Positions 34,905 through 43,343 of a stretch of DNA of 64,000 bases are shown here, one piece after another. The number at the start of each line of letters is the position of its first letter. Position 1 is the first letter of the stretch. Under the pieces are notes generated by a model, which saw nothing but the letters and a program-made list of their open reading frames with translations, had not been told where the DNA came from and did not search any database. The translations under genes and the position numbers were made by a program. This stretch comes from Candidatus Rhodoferax mariagerensis. GTDB taxonomy: Bacteria; Pseudomonadota; Gammaproteobacteria; Burkholderiales; Burkholderiaceae_C. The DNA is taken from assembly GCA_016719055.1 (NCBI GenBank), contig JADKAW010000044.1, positions 1 to 64,000 on the forward strand, read 5' to 3'.

Positions 34905-35456
34905 ATGCCTACCGTCATTATTTTGGCCTCCGGACAGGGTAAACGTTTTACTGCGTCGGGCGGAGCCACTCATAAATTGCAAGCGCGACTGATGGGCAAA
35001 ACAGTTCTGCAACACACGCTGGACGCGGTGTGTGGCAGCGGTCTGCCATGGCATCTTGAAGATGAATGTCACCCAGGCATGGGCGACTCGATAGCAGCCG
35101 CGGTGCAAAAAACATCGCAAGCAAATGGATGGCTCATCCTGCCGGCGGATTTGCCCTTTATTCAAAGCACTAGCTTAAAGGCGGTTGCGGTTGCGCTAAC
35201 GAACCAAGAAGTGGTTGTACCAGTTTACCGAGGGCAACGAGGCCACCCTGTGGGGTTCTCGGTGGTGTGTCGCCATGCATTGTTGGATTTACAGGGAGAT
35301 CGTGGGGCAGCTCGCGTTGTCCAATCGTATGCGGCAATGGAATTGCAATTGGATGATATGGGTTGCGTGACTGATATTGATACCAAAGAAGATATTGAGG
35401 CTGCCGAGCTTTTGCTGAGCCGCATGGAAACAGCAAATATCCAGCTTCGGCGATAG
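34905..35456 (+). CDS. MocA/MobA-like nucleotidyltransferase
   Basis: The 183-residue protein has the nucleotidyltransferase start LASGQGKRF (about 7-15), GMGDSIAAAV, ILPADLPF (metal-binding Asp) and RGHPVGF. MocA-type enzymes add CMP to molybdopterin to make the cytosine dinucleotide cofactor used by many molybdenum hydroxylases. ATG 34905 is where family similarity begins, but it has no good ribosome binding site. The same frame is open upstream through ATG 34812, where it encodes a remnant of the sigma-54 regulator's N-terminus (SVLQAIQPTI-like), so a chimeric 214-residue product is possible. It is likely to mature the hydroxylase at 17911-21665. Confidence 0.78.
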   Translation: MPTVIILASGQGKRFTASGGATHKLQARLMGKTVLQHTLDAVCGSGLPWHLEDECHPGMGDSIAAAVQKTSQANGWLILPADLPFIQSTSLKAVAVALTNQEVVVPVYRGQRGHPVGFSVVCRHALLDLQGDRGAARVVQSYAAMELQLDDMGCVTDIDTKEDIEAAELLLSRMETANIQLRR

Positions 35457-35458
35457 TC

Positions 35459-35485
35459 TCACCATCGTCACCATCGTCACCATCG
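35459..35485. repeat. Three tandem copies of TCACCATCG
   Basis: Three perfect 9-base units begin three bases after the MocA-like stop codon. Function is unknown; the copy number may vary by slippage. Confidence 0.8.
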
Positions 35486-35693
35486 TTGAAACTGCCACCG
35501 CCAATACGCAGCTTCTCAGCATCCCAACCCCGCACGCGGGCCAGGCGTTCCTAAAGAAATGTAAGTTGAGGTTGGCGAGCCCAATGCGGCCTGGTCAATT
35601 GCCGGGCGCCGAAATGCAGTAAAAAAAAGCGAATGGCAGCGCCGAGATGACCGAAATAGCATTGGAGCTCACAGTGATAACAACCACTGTTGA

Positions 35694-36388
35694 GTGAGCC
35701 CGCCTCTCAACATGGTGCGGCAATCGTCGGCAACATTGGTTATCGCACGTCACTTGATCGAATGCGACACCAAGCTGCAAGAAGAGCTGAAGAATCTGGG
35801 CCAAAACAAGATCGATCTGGGCAAAGCGCCACGCTCGGGCAGCAAACAGCGCAAGGAATACGACACGCGCCATATACTGGCCAACTGGGCCGGTGTTGAT
35901 CTCACCCGCATCAACGCCCTGGGCTTGGCCGCAGTGATCAAAATCCTGACGGAAATTGGCCCTGACTTGAGTCGATTTCCGACGGTCAAGCACTTGTGTT
36001 CCTGGCTGGGCTTGAGCCTGGGCACCAAGATCAGCGGGGGCAAGGTGCTGTCTGCCAAAACCAAACGCTCAGTTAATCGGGCTCGACAAGTGCTGAAAAT
36101 AGCAGCGATGAGTTTGTTGCGCTGCGACTCTGCCTTGGGTGTCTTTTACCGACGACTTTGTGCCCGCGTGGATAAACCCAGCGCCAACACGCCGTAGCAC
36201 ACAAGCTTGCACGCATGGTGTACTTCATGCTGACTCGGGGGGAAGAATTCGTCGTTCAGGGCCAGCAACGCTACGAATGGCAGCAGCTTGCCCGCAGTGT
36301 CGCAGCCCTCAAACGTCGGGCCTCAACACTTGGCTTTGTCATCACTCCTGTGGCTGAAAGCCAGGCTCAGGGTGTTTGTTTCTTGTGA
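35694..36388 (+). pseudogene. IS110-family transposase, C-terminal part
   Basis: The frame encodes the transposase_20 region of IS110 elements (LAAVIKILTEIGPDLSRFP, LCSWLGLSLGTK, KTKRSVNRARQVLK, SLLRCDSALGVFYRR). A frame change at about 36195 is followed by the expected end (AHKLARMVYFMLTRGEEFV) in another frame. The N-terminal DEDD nuclease part is missing, so it cannot transpose. It marks the right edge of the catabolic cluster. Confidence 0.8.
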
Positions 36389-36417
36389 GGACTGACTCGC
36401 GTCCCAGAACGACAAAA

Positions 36418-36443
36418 CCCCCAAGCGAATAAACACTTGGGGG
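36418..36443 (-). terminator. Rho-independent terminator behind the tRNA-Asn remnant
   Basis: On the minus strand CCCCCAAG and CTTGGGGG form an 8-base-pair stem with a 10-base loop followed by TTTTG. It lies 11 bases past the tRNA 3' end, the usual place for a tRNA terminator. Confidence 0.7.
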
Positions 36444-36454
36444 TCAAATCACTA

Positions 36455-36500
36455 GGCTCCTCGACCTTGGCTCGAACCATGGACCTACGGATTAACCGGA
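36455..36500 (-). pseudogene. 3' half of tRNA-Asn (GTT), possible attachment-site scar
   Basis: The minus strand carries GTTAATCCGTAGG (anticodon GTT and stem), TGGTTCGAGCC (T arm) and GGTCGAGGAGCC (acceptor 3' strand) in the order of a tRNA-Asn. The D arm and the 5' acceptor strand are absent; unrelated sequence begins just before the anticodon. CCA is replaced by CCT. Such 3' halves are typical of the far attachment site of an element integrated in a tRNA gene. No integrase gene is visible in the window. Confidence 0.65.
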
Positions 36501-36725
36501 AGTTCTTTTTAAGAAAAGCCGAGGTTTCCCGGCCGAATCTCGCATTAAGGGCAAAGAAAAAACATGCACTTTTGCCTAGCCGTCTTGGGTCCGATCCACA
36601 AGCCAGTAAGTCGAGTTCAGTCAACCCACAGTCATCAATGCCCTAGCGAACCGGTACGGATGCACAATTGCACTCTTTTGAAACGCCACTGGCAGCATGT
36701 CACTGGGGTTTTTCGTGCCCCAAGG
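36501..36725. other. Spacer before the enolase 3' end
   Basis: I see no gene here. An open frame on the minus strand over the tRNA remnant is not credible. A small GGGGCACGAAAAACCCC stem (about 36700-36720, minus strand) could end enolase transcription. Confidence 0.3.
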
Positions 36726-38108
36726 CTAGAACCCAGCCCCTTTGATGGACTTCAAACCTTTGTAAACCGCCTTCTCACCGAGTTGTTCTTCAATTCGTAG
36801 CAACTGGTTGTACTTGCAGATACGGTCGGTTCGCGACAGCGAACCGGTCTTGATCTGGCCGGCCCCTGTTCCAACAGCGAGGTCTGCAATAAAGGAGTCC
36901 TCAGTTTCTCCCGACCGGTGCGAACACACTGCGCTGTAGCCCGCCTTTTGTGCCATCTTGATGGCATCCAGTGTTTCGGTCACTGTACCGATCTGGTTCA
37001 CCTTGATCAGAATCGAGTTGCAAGCGCCCATGTCGATGCCCTTTTTCAGGCGGGTCGGATTGGTCACAAAGAAGTCATCGCCCACGATTTGAACTTTTTT
37101 ACCCAAGGTCTGGGTCAGCTTGACATAACCATCCCAGTCGCTTTGGTCAAGCCCATCTTCAATCGACACGATCGGATACTTCTGGCACCAGGCTGCGTAC
37201 TTGGCAATCATGTCGTCGGCGTTGTAGAGTTTGTCAGGATCGGACTTCCAGAATTTGTATCCCTTTCGATCGCCTTCATCGAACAATTCAGACGAAGCGC
37301 AATCCAGCGCAATACCAATTTGCTTGCCTGCCTTGTAGCCTGCAGTGGCAACTGCCTGCATGATGACTTCCAGCGCTTCATCGTTGGAGAGGTTGGGTGC
37401 AAAGCCGCCCTCATCGCCGACTGCAGTGACGTGTTTGCCCTTCTTTAGAATCGATTTGAGCGTGTGAAAGATTTCCGTAATCCAGCGCAAACCTTCTGAA
37501 AACGAAGTCGCCCCGACGGGCATGATCATGAACTCCTGAAAGTCAATCAGGTTGTCCGCATGCTTGCCACCGTTAATTATGTTGGCCATGGGCGTTGGCA
37601 ACACGAAGTCCTTGTTCTTGTGGATTTTTCCGATGTATTTCCACAACGGCATCTTGCTGACATTGGCCGCTGCCACCGTAATGGCCATGGATGCACCCAG
37701 CAAGGAATTGGCACCGAGCTTGGACTTGTTGGGCGTGCCATCGAGTGCAATCATGGCCTCGTCCAACTCACGTTGATTGAGCGGGTTTTTGCCCTTCAGG
37801 TATGCGGCGATGGGGCCGTTGACGGCGGCAACTGCCTTGAGCACGCCTTTGCCTTGGTAGATCTTTTTGTTGTCATCGCGCAGTTCGCAGGCTTCAAACT
37901 CACCGGTTGACGCGCCAGATGGCACCGCTGCACGCGCCATAAAACCGTTACTTAGGGTGATATCCACCTCGACGGTCGGGTTGCCGCGTGAATCGAGAAT
38001 CTGGCGCCCAACCACTTTGGTGATCTTGACGAAGGGGGCGGGCGCTGCCTTTTTGGCTGGGGTGGGTTTCACCTTGTCGGCAGTTTTTGCAGTTTTTGTG
38101 GTGGCCAT
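36726..38108 (-). CDS. eno: Enolase with a basic N-terminal extension
   Basis: This 460-residue enolase interconverts 2-phosphoglycerate and phosphoenolpyruvate. Core motifs are complete: GRQILDSRGNPTVEVD, SGASTGEFEACELRD, GDEGGFAPNL, SIEDGLDQSD, the active-site lysine region ILIKVNQIG and SHRSGETEDSFIADLAVG. The first 26 residues are an added Lys/Ala/Thr/Pro-rich tail (TTKTAKTADKVKPTPAKKAA) not found on normal bacterial enolases of about 430 residues. ATG 38108 has AAGGAG, so the tail is translated. The sequence differs in style from the usual betaproteobacterial enolase, which suggests a second, acquired isozyme. It lies downstream of the aldolase gene on the same strand, 105 bases apart. 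Confidence 0.93.
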   Translation of the reverse strand: MATTKTAKTADKVKPTPAKKAAPAPFVKITKVVGRQILDSRGNPTVEVDITLSNGFMARAAVPSGASTGEFEACELRDDNKKIYQGKGVLKAVAAVNGPIAAYLKGKNPLNQRELDEAMIALDGTPNKSKLGANSLLGASMAITVAAANVSKMPLWKYIGKIHKNKDFVLPTPMANIINGGKHADNLIDFQEFMIMPVGATSFSEGLRWITEIFHTLKSILKKGKHVTAVGDEGGFAPNLSNDEALEVIMQAVATAGYKAGKQIGIALDCASSELFDEGDRKGYKFWKSDPDKLYNADDMIAKYAAWCQKYPIVSIEDGLDQSDWDGYVKLTQTLGKKVQIVGDDFFVTNPTRLKKGIDMGACNSILIKVNQIGTVTETLDAIKMAQKAGYSAVCSHRSGETEDSFIADLAVGTGAGQIKTGSLSRTDRICKYNQLLRIEEQLGEKAVYKGLKSIKGAGF

Positions 38109-38213
38109 TGGGGCTCCTTAAAAAGGTTTAGGTAAATTCATCGTGCATAAAAACCGAAGTGCACACACGATTGCACAATCGGCAGTGAAGGTAAATGAGG
38201 CCGATAAGGCTTA

Positions 38214-39290
38214 CTAAGCCAAAGTGCCTACATTGTTCAGATCAGCAAAGGCCTGTTTCAGCCGGGCCTTGAAACTGTCTTCCCCCTTGCGCAGCCAGGC
38301 CCTTGGGTCGTAGTATTTCTTGTTGGGCTTGTCGTCGCCTTCGGGGTTTCCAATCTGACCTTGCAGATAGCCTTCGTTCTTCTGGTAGTAGCCGCGTATG
38401 CCATCCCAGAACGCCCATTGCAGGTCGGTGTCGATGTTCATTTTAACGACACCATAGGAGATGGCTTCGCGGATCTCTTCTAGCGTTGAGCCTGAACCGC
38501 CGTGGAACACAAAGTCAATCGGATGTGGCGTCGCGGTACTAAATTTCTTGAAAACGTGATCTTGCGAGTTCTTCAGAATGATGGGCTGTAGCTTGACATT
38601 GCCGGGCTTGTAAACCCCATGCACATTGCCAAACGCTGCAGCAATGGTGAAACGCGGGCTCACTTTTGACAGCTCTTCATACACCAGTGCCACGTCTTCG
38701 GGTTGCGTGTAAAGCTTGGAGCTATCGACGCCGGAGTTGTCAACGCCATCCTCTTCGCCGCCGGTTACCCCCAGCTCGATTTCCAATGTCATATCCATCT
38801 TGCTCATGCGCTCCAAGTAACGTTTGCAGATGTCGATGTTTTCGTGGATTGGCTCTTCCGACAGATCGAGCATGTGCGAGCTGAACAGGGGTTTACCGTT
38901 GGCCTTGTAAAACTTTTCGCCCGCATCGAGCAGACCGTCAATCCACGGGAGCAATTTTTTCGCTGCGTGGTCGGTGTGCAGCACCACTACCGCGCCATAC
39001 AGCTCGGCGAGTTGATGAACATGATTTGCCCCGGAAATGCCACCTGCAATACACGCCCGCTGCGCCTCGTTGCCCAAACCTTTGCCCGCGTAAAACTGCG
39101 CGCCGCCGTTGGAGAATTGAATGATCGCTGGTGAATTCAGCTCTTTCGCCGTTTCAATGACGGAATTGACGGTGCTGGTGTTGATCACGTTGACCGCAGG
39201 CATGGCAAATTGTCGTTCTTTGGCAAACCGGAACAAGGCTTGCAAATCGTCTCCTGTAGCAACTCCCGGCTTAAAACTTTTAGCGTTCAT
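38214..39290 (-). CDS. fbaA: Class II fructose-bisphosphate aldolase
   Basis: The 358-residue protein is of the FbaA (class IIA) type. It cleaves fructose 1,6-bisphosphate using zinc. Motifs are VLHTDHAAKK (catalytic Asp and zinc His), IELGVTGGEEDGVDN, AFGNVHGVY and FHGGSGS. It pairs with enolase (same strand, 105-base gap), so the two may form a glycolysis/gluconeogenesis unit. Confidence 0.93.
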   Translation of the reverse strand: MNAKSFKPGVATGDDLQALFRFAKERQFAMPAVNVINTSTVNSVIETAKELNSPAIIQFSNGGAQFYAGKGLGNEAQRACIAGGISGANHVHQLAELYGAVVVLHTDHAAKKLLPWIDGLLDAGEKFYKANGKPLFSSHMLDLSEEPIHENIDICKRYLERMSKMDMTLEIELGVTGGEEDGVDNSGVDSSKLYTQPEDVALVYEELSKVSPRFTIAAAFGNVHGVYKPGNVKLQPIILKNSQDHVFKKFSTATPHPIDFVFHGGSGSTLEEIREAISYGVVKMNIDTDLQWAFWDGIRGYYQKNEGYLQGQIGNPEGDDKPNKKYYDPRAWLRKGEDSFKARLKQAFADLNNVGTLA

Positions 39291-39821
39291 AGTGTGTCCA
39301 ATTGGTTAATTTCATAAAGCCCCTCACGGTAGACCCGCCTATTGTGTGAGGCAACGGTCCAACCCCCTTGGGTATTTCACCTGCTGTCAACGATCAGCTC
39401 GCAGAATGCAGTTCGAGAAATTGACTCACTCTCACTGACGACCGGAGTTCACGTTCTAGCAGACATCATGTCCCCAAGGTCGGATGGTATAACATACCTT
39501 GGGTGCTGATGAACGTCAAATCCACCATGCTTATGAGTATCTTGCAGAATTTTTTTCGAAATTGACTTGCTGACTTTTATCGCAACTTGATTTTGATAAA
39601 TTTGCAGTTGTGCCGCTCCCTTGTCTTAGTCCTACCATACTCGGTCGCAAACCTCCATCAGGGCGATGAATCATCCATAAAACACTTGGCCGCGCCGCTC
39701 GACGGGACGTTCAAATTGGGCGGCATTCTGGGTGGCGATGTTGACTGGAATTCGTCACCTAGAATATTTTGAAAGTGTGAGGAGGGCAGTTTCTGGCCCA
39801 CGACCCTATCGAGGAACAGCC
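39291..39821. other. Divergent intergenic region with an inverted repeat
   Basis: No gene is visible in 530 bases. CCCAAGGT (39473-39480) and ACCTTGGG (39496-39503) form an inverted repeat with a 15-base spacer, which could be an operator or a weak hairpin. The promoters of fbaA (leftward) and the FecR-TPR gene (rightward) must lie here. The rightward gene has GAGGAA before its ATG. Confidence 0.4.
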
Positions 39822-42800
39822 ATGAAATTTTCATCATCGGTTTTGTTGGGCGCGCTGGTGGCTCTGCCCTTGTGGGGATTGCAAACGGTTCACGCGGCGA
39901 TTGCTGCGGGTTCTGCGGCGCAAATCGTCAGCCTGCAAGGTGCCGGCGAGCAGCGCGGGGGCCAAAGCGATGCCTGGGCTACCGCCAAAACTTCGCAGTT
40001 GCTGGCCGGTGGTGCATATGTGAGAACCCTCTCGGCGTCCAAGATGGCGCTGCTGTTTGCCGACGATACCCAACTACGGCTAAATCAGAATTCGGTGCTG
40101 CAAGTCAAGGCGATTGCGAACGGGGCCGAACCAACGTCACTGATGTTGTCACTGGGTCGAGCCTGGGCACAGACCAAGCGCCAGAACAACAGCCGGCTGA
40201 ACCTTGAAACGCCAGCCGCCACCGCGGGTATCCGGGGCACGGACTGGGAACTTGATGTGGATGCCAATGGCAAGACGCTGCTGACGGTGCTGTCGGGCAA
40301 GGTCGAATTTGCCAATTCGTTGGGCGCTGTTACCGTCAATAGCAACGAGGCGGCGATGGCTGAGGTGGGCCGCGCACCTATCAAGATATTGCTGACCAAT
40401 CCGCGGGACCGCGTGCAATGGGTGAACGCACTCACGGCTGACCCCTTGCGCCATTTGTCGGCAGACCAGGTGCCGCCAGCGCTGAAACCTGCACTTGACG
40501 CTTTGCGCAACGCTGATTTGCCAGTGGCTGCAGTTGTCATCAACGCCAGTGCGCTGGCACAGCCGGGGCCCTGGCATACGATTTTTTCCAGCGCACAGGC
40601 CTTGCTGGCTGGTGATACGGCCTTGGCACGGCGTCTGCTGGGTGGCCTAATGGATGCGGGCTCAGGGGCTGCGCCTGCTGCCTACTTGATGCTGTCGGAT
40701 CTGCAACTGGTGGAGGGTGAGTTTGAAGCGGCCGCCAAAACGCTTGAAGCCGGATTGAACCACTACAGCGACGATCCGGATTTGCTGGCCCATCTGGCGC
40801 GTGTTTATTTGCTGGCCGACCGGCTTGATGACAGCGCCAATGTGCTGGCGCGCGTCCGTGTGGCCGACAGTGCCAGCGTGCTGCTGGCCCAGGGTGACCT
40901 GGCACGCAGGAAGGCCAATGCCGGCGCAACGATGCAAGCCTATACACGTGCAACGGTGGTAGCGCCTGGTGATGACCGGGCGTGGCTTTCGCTGGGCAGT
41001 GCCCAAAATGAACGTGAGGAAGCCACTCCGGCACGAAGCAATTTGCTCAGGGCGCTGGAAATCAACCCCCAAGGCGCAGGGTATCGGGGAGAGCTAGGCA
41101 CGCTGGAGACGTTTACCAATCAGTTTTCACAAGCCGATGCAGCATTTAACCAGGCGTTGGCTCAGAACCCGGCAGACTATGTGGCCTTGACCGGTTTGGG
41201 CCTCCTGCGCCTCAAGCAGGGCCAGCCCGAGGCGGCCCTGGATGCGTTTTTGCGCGCAGGCGTCATGGAGCCGCGTTATGCCCGAGCCCATGTGTACACG
41301 GCGGTGGCCTATTACCAGATGCATCGTGTTGAGCAGGCCTTGGCCGAACTGGATCGCGCCAGTCAGCTCGATGAAAAAGACCCCTTGCCGCACTTTATGG
41401 CCAGCATCATCCATTCTGATGGTTTGCGTCCGGAACTGGCGATTGAACAATCCAGGGCCGCGTTACAGCGCTTGCCTTATTTGAAATCTCTTAACCAGTT
41501 GGCCAATGACCAGCAGGGCTTGACCAATCTGGGGCAAGCGTTTGCCTTTTTGGGCATGGAAGAATGGTCACAGCGCTACGCGCAAGACTCTTACTACCCG
41601 TTTTGGGCTGGCAGCCACCTCTTTCTTGCCGACCGCTATACCGGCTTGTTCACCAAGAACTCCGAGCTGTTTCAGGGTCTGCTGGCTGACCCCACCGTTT
41701 TTGGCGGTGGTTCGGGTTTTCAAACCCTGGTTCCCAGGCCGGGACACAGCGGTACTGTGTCGATGCGAGCGACCACGGCCGCTGACTCTTATCACGGTAC
41801 AGGGCCCTTTGTGCAGGCGAGCGGCTTCACCAATGGCACGGTTCCATTTGCCTACTTTGCCAATCGTGAGGATTTGGCTTTGGACTTCAAGACAGGTCCA
41901 TGGGAACAGAAGACCAGCACACTGGCGCTTGGTGTTGCACCACGCCACGATACCGGTGTGTTCGTATTTGTTGATCGGGCCAAGAACATGGACGACAGCA
42001 TCAAGACCGCTGACTTCAATCTAAAGCAAGACCTGACTTCAGATCGGTTCGACCTCGGGTTTCATTACAAGATGTCGCCAAAGGCACAACTGTGGCTCAA
42101 GCTTGGACAGTTTGACTCGAACGACCAGACAGTTGGCGATTTGGGCGGGGCACCTAGCGTGTCAATGGTGGATGTTCGTCAACCGGAATGGGGGCTGCGT
42201 CATACCTTTGAAGCCAGCGACAATCATGAGATCACCTGGGGTATTGAAACCGGAAACCGCAGTACAACTGCCAACTTTGATGATCTTAGTGATGCCAAAG
42301 CCGGCATCGTTGGAAATCTGAACTATGTTTATGGCGAACGCAGTCGGGACATTTTTGTCTCCGACCGCTGGCGTGTTTCTTCAAAGCTCTTGTTGCAGGG
42401 CGGCCTCTTTTATCAAAATCACCTTCGAACGGCTGACTATGTTTCCTCGCTGTTGTTTGACGGCAAGTCCATATTTCCAGCGCAAGTGAAACAGGAGTCG
42501 TTCTCTCATTCGGATGTGAATGCCCGGCTCGGGCTGGTGTATCGGTTTGACGCTGGCCCACAATTGCGCATGGCCTACCAGCGGTGGATTCGCCCCTCTG
42601 TCTTTAGCTCTCTGGGGCCGGTTGCCACCGTCGGTATACCGCTGGACGACCGCTTGGTGATGCGCGGCGGAGAGTTGAACCGGGTGCGCGCGCAACTTGA
42701 ATGGGAGTTCTCAAGCCGGACTTTTATGTCTGCCCATCTTGACGCCAGAGACGTCAACAACAACCGTTTTACGCTGACACCATTTTCGGTGAACGAATTG

Positions 42801-43277
42801 GAGTCACTGGCCAAGCTTCGCCCGCGACGCCTCGGAGCTTTGTCCAACGATGACATGCTCGAATTTGTCAATACGCCGGAATATGACGGTGGTCGCATCC
42901 GTTCTGTAGGGTTTGCCGTCAACAATTTAATGGGAAATAACTGGGGTGTTTTTGGTCGGTATGTGGGGAATTGGTCCACCAACACAGGCCTTGCGCAGGC
43001 CGGCAAGGCGGTACCCTACATGCCACGCCACATGGCGGCGCTGGGCGCCAGTTGGGCAAACCCGAACGGCTGGTACTTCATCAGTCGCCTTGTCTACCGG
43101 GCGCAGCGTTTCAAGGATGAAGCCAATCTGGTGTCGTTAGAGCCGGGCTGGAACGCATCTCTAGACCTATATTGGCAGTCGCAGGACCGGCACTGGTTGG
43201 CCCGTTTTTCTGCCGACAATGTCTTTGATCGCGACAAACCGACCCAATTCACCTCTGAGATCAGTTACCAATTTTAA
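39822..43277 (+). CDS. FecR-TPR-outer-membrane beta-barrel fusion protein
   Basis: With start ATG 39822 (GAGGAA upstream) the product has 1151 residues. A signal peptide (1 to about 27, ending VHAAIAA) is followed by a FecR-like domain (about 35-180; TPAATAGIRGTDWEL is the hallmark), TPR repeats (about 260-560; e.g. AYLMLSDLQLVEGEFEAAAK) and a long C-terminal region with alternating polar and aromatic residues ending in YQF, typical of outer-membrane barrels of the TonB-receptor type (about 640-1151). There is no plug or TonB box. It is probably an outer-membrane protein with a periplasmic assembly or sensing part. The substrate is unknown. It is followed by trkA but is unlikely to be in the same operon. 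Confidence 0.75.
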   Translation: MKFSSSVLLGALVALPLWGLQTVHAAIAAGSAAQIVSLQGAGEQRGGQSDAWATAKTSQLLAGGAYVRTLSASKMALLFADDTQLRLNQNSVLQVKAIANGAEPTSLMLSLGRAWAQTKRQNNSRLNLETPAATAGIRGTDWELDVDANGKTLLTVLSGKVEFANSLGAVTVNSNEAAMAEVGRAPIKILLTNPRDRVQWVNALTADPLRHLSADQVPPALKPALDALRNADLPVAAVVINASALAQPGPWHTIFSSAQALLAGDTALARRLLGGLMDAGSGAAPAAYLMLSDLQLVEGEFEAAAKTLEAGLNHYSDDPDLLAHLARVYLLADRLDDSANVLARVRVADSASVLLAQGDLARRKANAGATMQAYTRATVVAPGDDRAWLSLGSAQNEREEATPARSNLLRALEINPQGAGYRGELGTLETFTNQFSQADAAFNQALAQNPADYVALTGLGLLRLKQGQPEAALDAFLRAGVMEPRYARAHVYTAVAYYQMHRVEQALAELDRASQLDEKDPLPHFMASIIHSDGLRPELAIEQSRAALQRLPYLKSLNQLANDQQGLTNLGQAFAFLGMEEWSQRYAQDSYYPFWAGSHLFLADRYTGLFTKNSELFQGLLADPTVFGGGSGFQTLVPRPGHSGTVSMRATTAADSYHGTGPFVQASGFTNGTVPFAYFANREDLALDFKTGPWEQKTSTLALGVAPRHDTGVFVFVDRAKNMDDSIKTADFNLKQDLTSDRFDLGFHYKMSPKAQLWLKLGQFDSNDQTVGDLGGAPSVSMVDVRQPEWGLRHTFEASDNHEITWGIETGNRSTTANFDDLSDAKAGIVGNLNYVYGERSRDIFVSDRWRVSSKLLLQGGLFYQNHLRTADYVSSLLFDGKSIFPAQVKQESFSHSDVNARLGLVYRFDAGPQLRMAYQRWIRPSVFSSLGPVATVGIPLDDRLVMRGGELNRVRAQLEWEFSSRTFMSAHLDARDVNNNRFTLTPFSVNELESLAKLRPRRLGALSNDDMLEFVNTPEYDGGRIRSVGFAVNNLMGNNWGVFGRYVGNWSTNTGLAQAGKAVPYMPRHMAALGASWANPNGWYFISRLVYRAQRFKDEANLVSLEPGWNASLDLYWQSQDRHWLARFSADNVFDRDKPTQFTSEISYQF

Positions 43278-43343
43278 GCTGCATTGCTTGTCAGTCTGTG
43301 GACATTGCGCCAGCTATGATTCAGTGATTCAAAGGCGTTGTTT

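Noticed and set aside
35459..35485. Tandem TCACCATCG units as a CRISPR or iteron array
   Set aside because: Only three 9-base units without spacers and no replication or cas genes nearby.
36367..36624. Minus-strand open frame of 85 codons
   Set aside because: It overlaps the tRNA-Asn remnant and its terminator hairpin, so it cannot be a real gene.
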